Origin: Mesenet sp031546805
GTDB taxonomy: Bacteria; Pseudomonadota; Alphaproteobacteria; Rickettsiales; Anaplasmataceae
Direction of reading: 5' to 3'
DNA length: 15,750 nucleotides
Assembly: GCA_031546805.1 (NCBI GenBank)
Contig: JAVBJW010000031.1
Location: 1-15,750 of the forward strand
Shown: positions 13,725 to 15,750 of the stretch, one piece after another
How the letters are laid out: the number at the start of each line of letters is the position of its first letter
Numbering within the stretch: position 1 is the stretch's first letter
The notes under the pieces: generated by a model
Told to the model about the DNA's origin: nothing
Databases searched by the model: none
Seen by the model: the letters and a program-made list of their open reading frames with translations, nothing else
Translations under genes and position numbers: made by a program

Positions 13725-14846
13725 ATGTTAATGACAGAAAAAGCAATTACAGTATTAAGCTTTACTATAAATAGAGAAAGTATTTTAAATGCATTATCTT
13801 GCATCAGTGGAGTAGTTGAACGACGTAATGCTATAGATATCTTATCTTGTGTTCAAATTAAGGCGTATCAAAATCTTATAACACTAACAGCCACTGACCT
13901 TGATGTCTCTATAATTGCTTCACTGACAGCGGAGATTTTCACTGAAGGAGAGGTGAAAGTTTCAGCGCACATTATGCATGATATTATTAGAAAATTGCCA
14001 ACTGGGCTAGATGTTGAGTTTAAATTAAGTGGCAATAAGCTATCTATAGTGTGTAGTAGTGCAAGTTTTTCAATACCGATTGTGACATCAGGAAAAATTC
14101 ATTTTATTGAAGAGAGCGATTTTACCTTTAATTTTAAGTTACCAGCTTCAGATTTTTTCAACTCGCTCACTAAAATAAAGTTTGCTATGTCTTTGGATGA
14201 TACGCGTTATAATTTAAATGGTGTTTATATTCACACTTGTAAGCAGGATCTCTATTGTGTTGCAACTGATGGTCATCGTTTATCATATACAAATATTAAC
14301 CCAGAACATATCAATGGCGAGTTTAGAGTAATAGTTCCACGCAAAACTGTACTGGAAGTTTTAAAAATCTTAGATGAAAAGCATGATTTAATCGTTAATC
14401 TATCGCATAAAAAAATTCAATTTATATGTGCAGAATATGTCTTAACATCTAAATTAGTAGATGGAGTTTTTCCAGATTATAATGCAATTATACCTTCTGC
14501 TAATGGTGTATCTTTAACGGTTGATAGTAATAAACTTGCTAATGCTATAGATCGAGTTTCTGTTGTCATTTTAGATAAGGTTAAGTCTATTAAATTTTCT
14601 CTAAAAAATAATGAGTTAGTTTTATATGCCACATCATCTGATTGTAGTAATGCTATTGAAAATCTAACAGTTGAATATAGTGGCAGTGAGTTAGAAATGG
14701 GGTTTAACTCACGTTATTTACTTGAAGTCTTATCTTGTATAAAAGGTATGTGTGAGTTTACATTTTATGATAACAACAGTGCTGTGTTGATAAAAGATAT
14801 AAATTCAGCAAATGCTTTACATCTAATAATGCCTATGAGGATCTAA
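13725..14846 (+). CDS. dnaN: DNA polymerase III beta subunit (sliding clamp)
   Basis: The ring-forming processivity clamp of the replicative polymerase, also a docking platform for repair and regulatory proteins. The 373 residues comprise three similar clamp domains of about 125 residues each. Recognisable family stretches are SGVVERRNAIDILSCV (28-43), ATDLDVSI (56-63), the DDTRYNLNGVYI region with CVATDGHRLSYT in domain two, VDGVFPDYNAIIP in domain three and the conserved C-terminal LIMPMRI. Length is normal. The start is ATG at 13725 or at 13731; neither has a Shine-Dalgarno. The usual partners dnaA and recF are not adjacent, as is common in reduced alphaproteobacterial genomes. The last 14 nt overlap the 3' end of the convergent RDD gene. 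Confidence 0.95.
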   Translation: MLMTEKAITVLSFTINRESILNALSCISGVVERRNAIDILSCVQIKAYQNLITLTATDLDVSIIASLTAEIFTEGEVKVSAHIMHDIIRKLPTGLDVEFKLSGNKLSIVCSSASFSIPIVTSGKIHFIEESDFTFNFKLPASDFFNSLTKIKFAMSLDDTRYNLNGVYIHTCKQDLYCVATDGHRLSYTNINPEHINGEFRVIVPRKTVLEVLKILDEKHDLIVNLSHKKIQFICAEYVLTSKLVDGVFPDYNAIIPSANGVSLTVDSNKLANAIDRVSVVILDKVKSIKFSLKNNELVLYATSSDCSNAIENLTVEYSGSELEMGFNSRYLLEVLSCIKGMCEFTFYDNNSAVLIKDINSANALHLIMPMRI

Positions 14847-15528
14847 TTTTATCTAAATGGTGATCTGTTCTTTTAGGTATTAATTGAGCCCTAGTGTTAG
14901 ATACAACAATAACATTGCATAACTTATCAGACATAGTTTGTTTTTTATCAGAGAAGATTGCCATTAGATACCAATATGGAATAATTATAAGACCTGTAAT
15001 CCACAATATAGATTTTATAATTAGTATATAAGTAGGAATAAATCTAAATAATGATAATGATCCACCAAGTGCTATTATATAAACAAAAAATATACTTATG
15101 CCTATTAATGCTGGAAAATAAGGAAAATAATAAGATAAGTTTCTTATAAATGCTAGTTTTGCTTCAATCTTAATTCCATCAAGCCTAACAACACGTATGT
15201 TCATTAAATATTGTCCTATTGTTGCTTGATTAGATAAAAAAATGGCAAGAATATAATATAAATAATCTAATAATATCCATGTTAATATTTTACTATCTAT
15301 AGTATGCTTCATACTGTAAGTGGAACGCATCATACCATCTGAAGTTGGTATGAAAGGAGTGGTTGTTGTCATATTAAAAGTCATTTTATGCTGAAGAAGA
15401 GATATATCCATATGTTTAACAAAAAATATATTAATTACCAAAATCAAAATTAAAAGAACAGCTTTATCAATACACCAAGCAATGGTACGTTTTGTTATGG
15501 GCGCAAACTCTGGATACAAAGCATTCAT
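14833..15528 (-). CDS. RDD-family membrane protein, 231 aa
   Basis: The third RDD paralogue of the window and the longest. Family blocks are the first helix with ITKRTIAWCIDK (11-22), the central SNQATIGQYLMNIRVVRLDG (99-118) and FSDKKQTMSDKLCNVIVV (192-209). Hydrophobic segments lie at about 21-37, 80-98, 136-155 and 163-192. It differs from the other two by a ~40-residue Thr/Met/Ser-rich loop after helix one (about 39-79) and a polar tail of ~20 residues. The C-terminus overlaps dnaN by 14 nt in antisense. The start at 15528 has a weak AAGAG upstream. Function is unknown; the QATIGQ block is shared with the 162-aa paralogue, indicating that these two are the closer pair. Confidence 0.8.
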   Translation of the reverse strand: MNALYPEFAPITKRTIAWCIDKAVLLILILVINIFFVKHMDISLLQHKMTFNMTTTTPFIPTSDGMMRSTYSMKHTIDSKILTWILLDYLYYILAIFLSNQATIGQYLMNIRVVRLDGIKIEAKLAFIRNLSYYFPYFPALIGISIFFVYIIALGGSLSLFRFIPTYILIIKSILWITGLIIIPYWYLMAIFSDKKQTMSDKLCNVIVVSNTRAQLIPKRTDHHLDKIRSS

Positions 15529-15615
15529 AATATACTCTTAATATAACGAAGATGTAAGCTTAGATACCTAATTAAGATGAACAATTTATTTATTTGGAAG
15601 TGTTGAACCATAGGC

Positions 15616-15750
15616 ATGAAGTTAAGGAAAAAGTATAAAGGAGATAGAATAAAGTTATCTGAGATATATTTAATGAGAGAACTAACGATGAAAAAAATAA
15701 CTTACCTATCAAAAAAGCTCAATGAATTTTTCAATGAGAAAGCAAATGAA
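15616..15750 (+). CDS. N-terminus of a probable IS4-type transposase, cut by the window edge
   Basis: An open frame with possible starts at ATG 15616, 15673 and 15688 runs off the window. The last 21 residues read MKKITYLSKKLNEFFNEKA and NE. This resembles the opening of IS4-family transposases (KKL-x-EFLNEKA-x-ELA...). Family precedent suggests the start at 15688, preceded by GAGAG. Whether the gene is intact cannot be seen. The stretch 15529-15615 holds no recognisable gene. Confidence 0.45.
   Translation, partial: MKLRKKYKGDRIKLSEIYLMRELTMKKITYLSKKLNEFFNEKANE

Overview
The window is AT-rich (about 30% G+C by eye). It carries slow-evolving housekeeping genes, many insertion-sequence remnants and several orphan membrane or helical proteins. 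Together, an alphaproteobacterial-type DnaN, MlaC, FolC, DusB, RNase HII, clustered RDD membrane proteins and IS5/IS630/IS4-type debris suggest an obligately intracellular alphaproteobacterium, most likely of the order Rickettsiales (family and genus not resolved). This placement rests on protein resemblance and base composition, not on a database search.

Left part (1-4930): a degraded stretch with a possible IS scar (11-39) and a possible dead gene leads into an unrecognised five-helix membrane protein (333-1535). This is convergent with, and directly abuts, a leftward mlaC-folC pair (2829-3434, 1536-2828) made without any intergenic base. Two divergent tRNA genes follow, Arg(CCT) leftward and Lys(CTT) rightward. 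They sit about 110 bp apart and share an identical 21-nt T-arm region, which forms an inverted repeat. Next comes an unrecognised soluble helical protein (3865-4911, leftward).

Middle part (5060-7395): dusB (tRNA dihydrouridine synthase) reads rightward and rnhB (RNase HII) leftward. Between their 3' ends lies about 600 bp of transposon graveyard, with pieces of at least three families (an HTH transposase N-terminus, an IS5-type C-terminus with its terminal repeat, an IS630-type N-terminus and an IS5-type N-terminus). A short palindrome-rich gap follows rnhB.

Right part (7395-15750): a 1462-residue gluzincin-type metalloprotease candidate has an HEFAH...EGIAEY site, an N-terminal coiled coil, one duplicated helical domain before the catalytic domain and a duplicated two-domain unit after it. 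This is the most unusual gene here. Upstream of it on the same strand are two small RDD-family membrane proteins and a Gph-like HAD phosphatase. These four leftward genes are plausibly one transcription unit (HAD, RDD, RDD, protease), with an 8-nt coupling overlap at its head. dnaN is transcribed divergently from the HAD gene, from a good sigma-70-type promoter, and overlaps tail-to-tail by 14 nt with a third RDD gene. The right edge holds the start of a probable IS4-type transposase that runs out of the window.

The housekeeping genes act in separate processes: folate polyglutamylation, outer-membrane lipid traffic, tRNA modification, RNA-primer removal and replication. No CRISPR array, phage module or known defence system is visible. 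The best candidate for something undescribed is the repeat-built metalloprotease together with the RDD paralogues around it.
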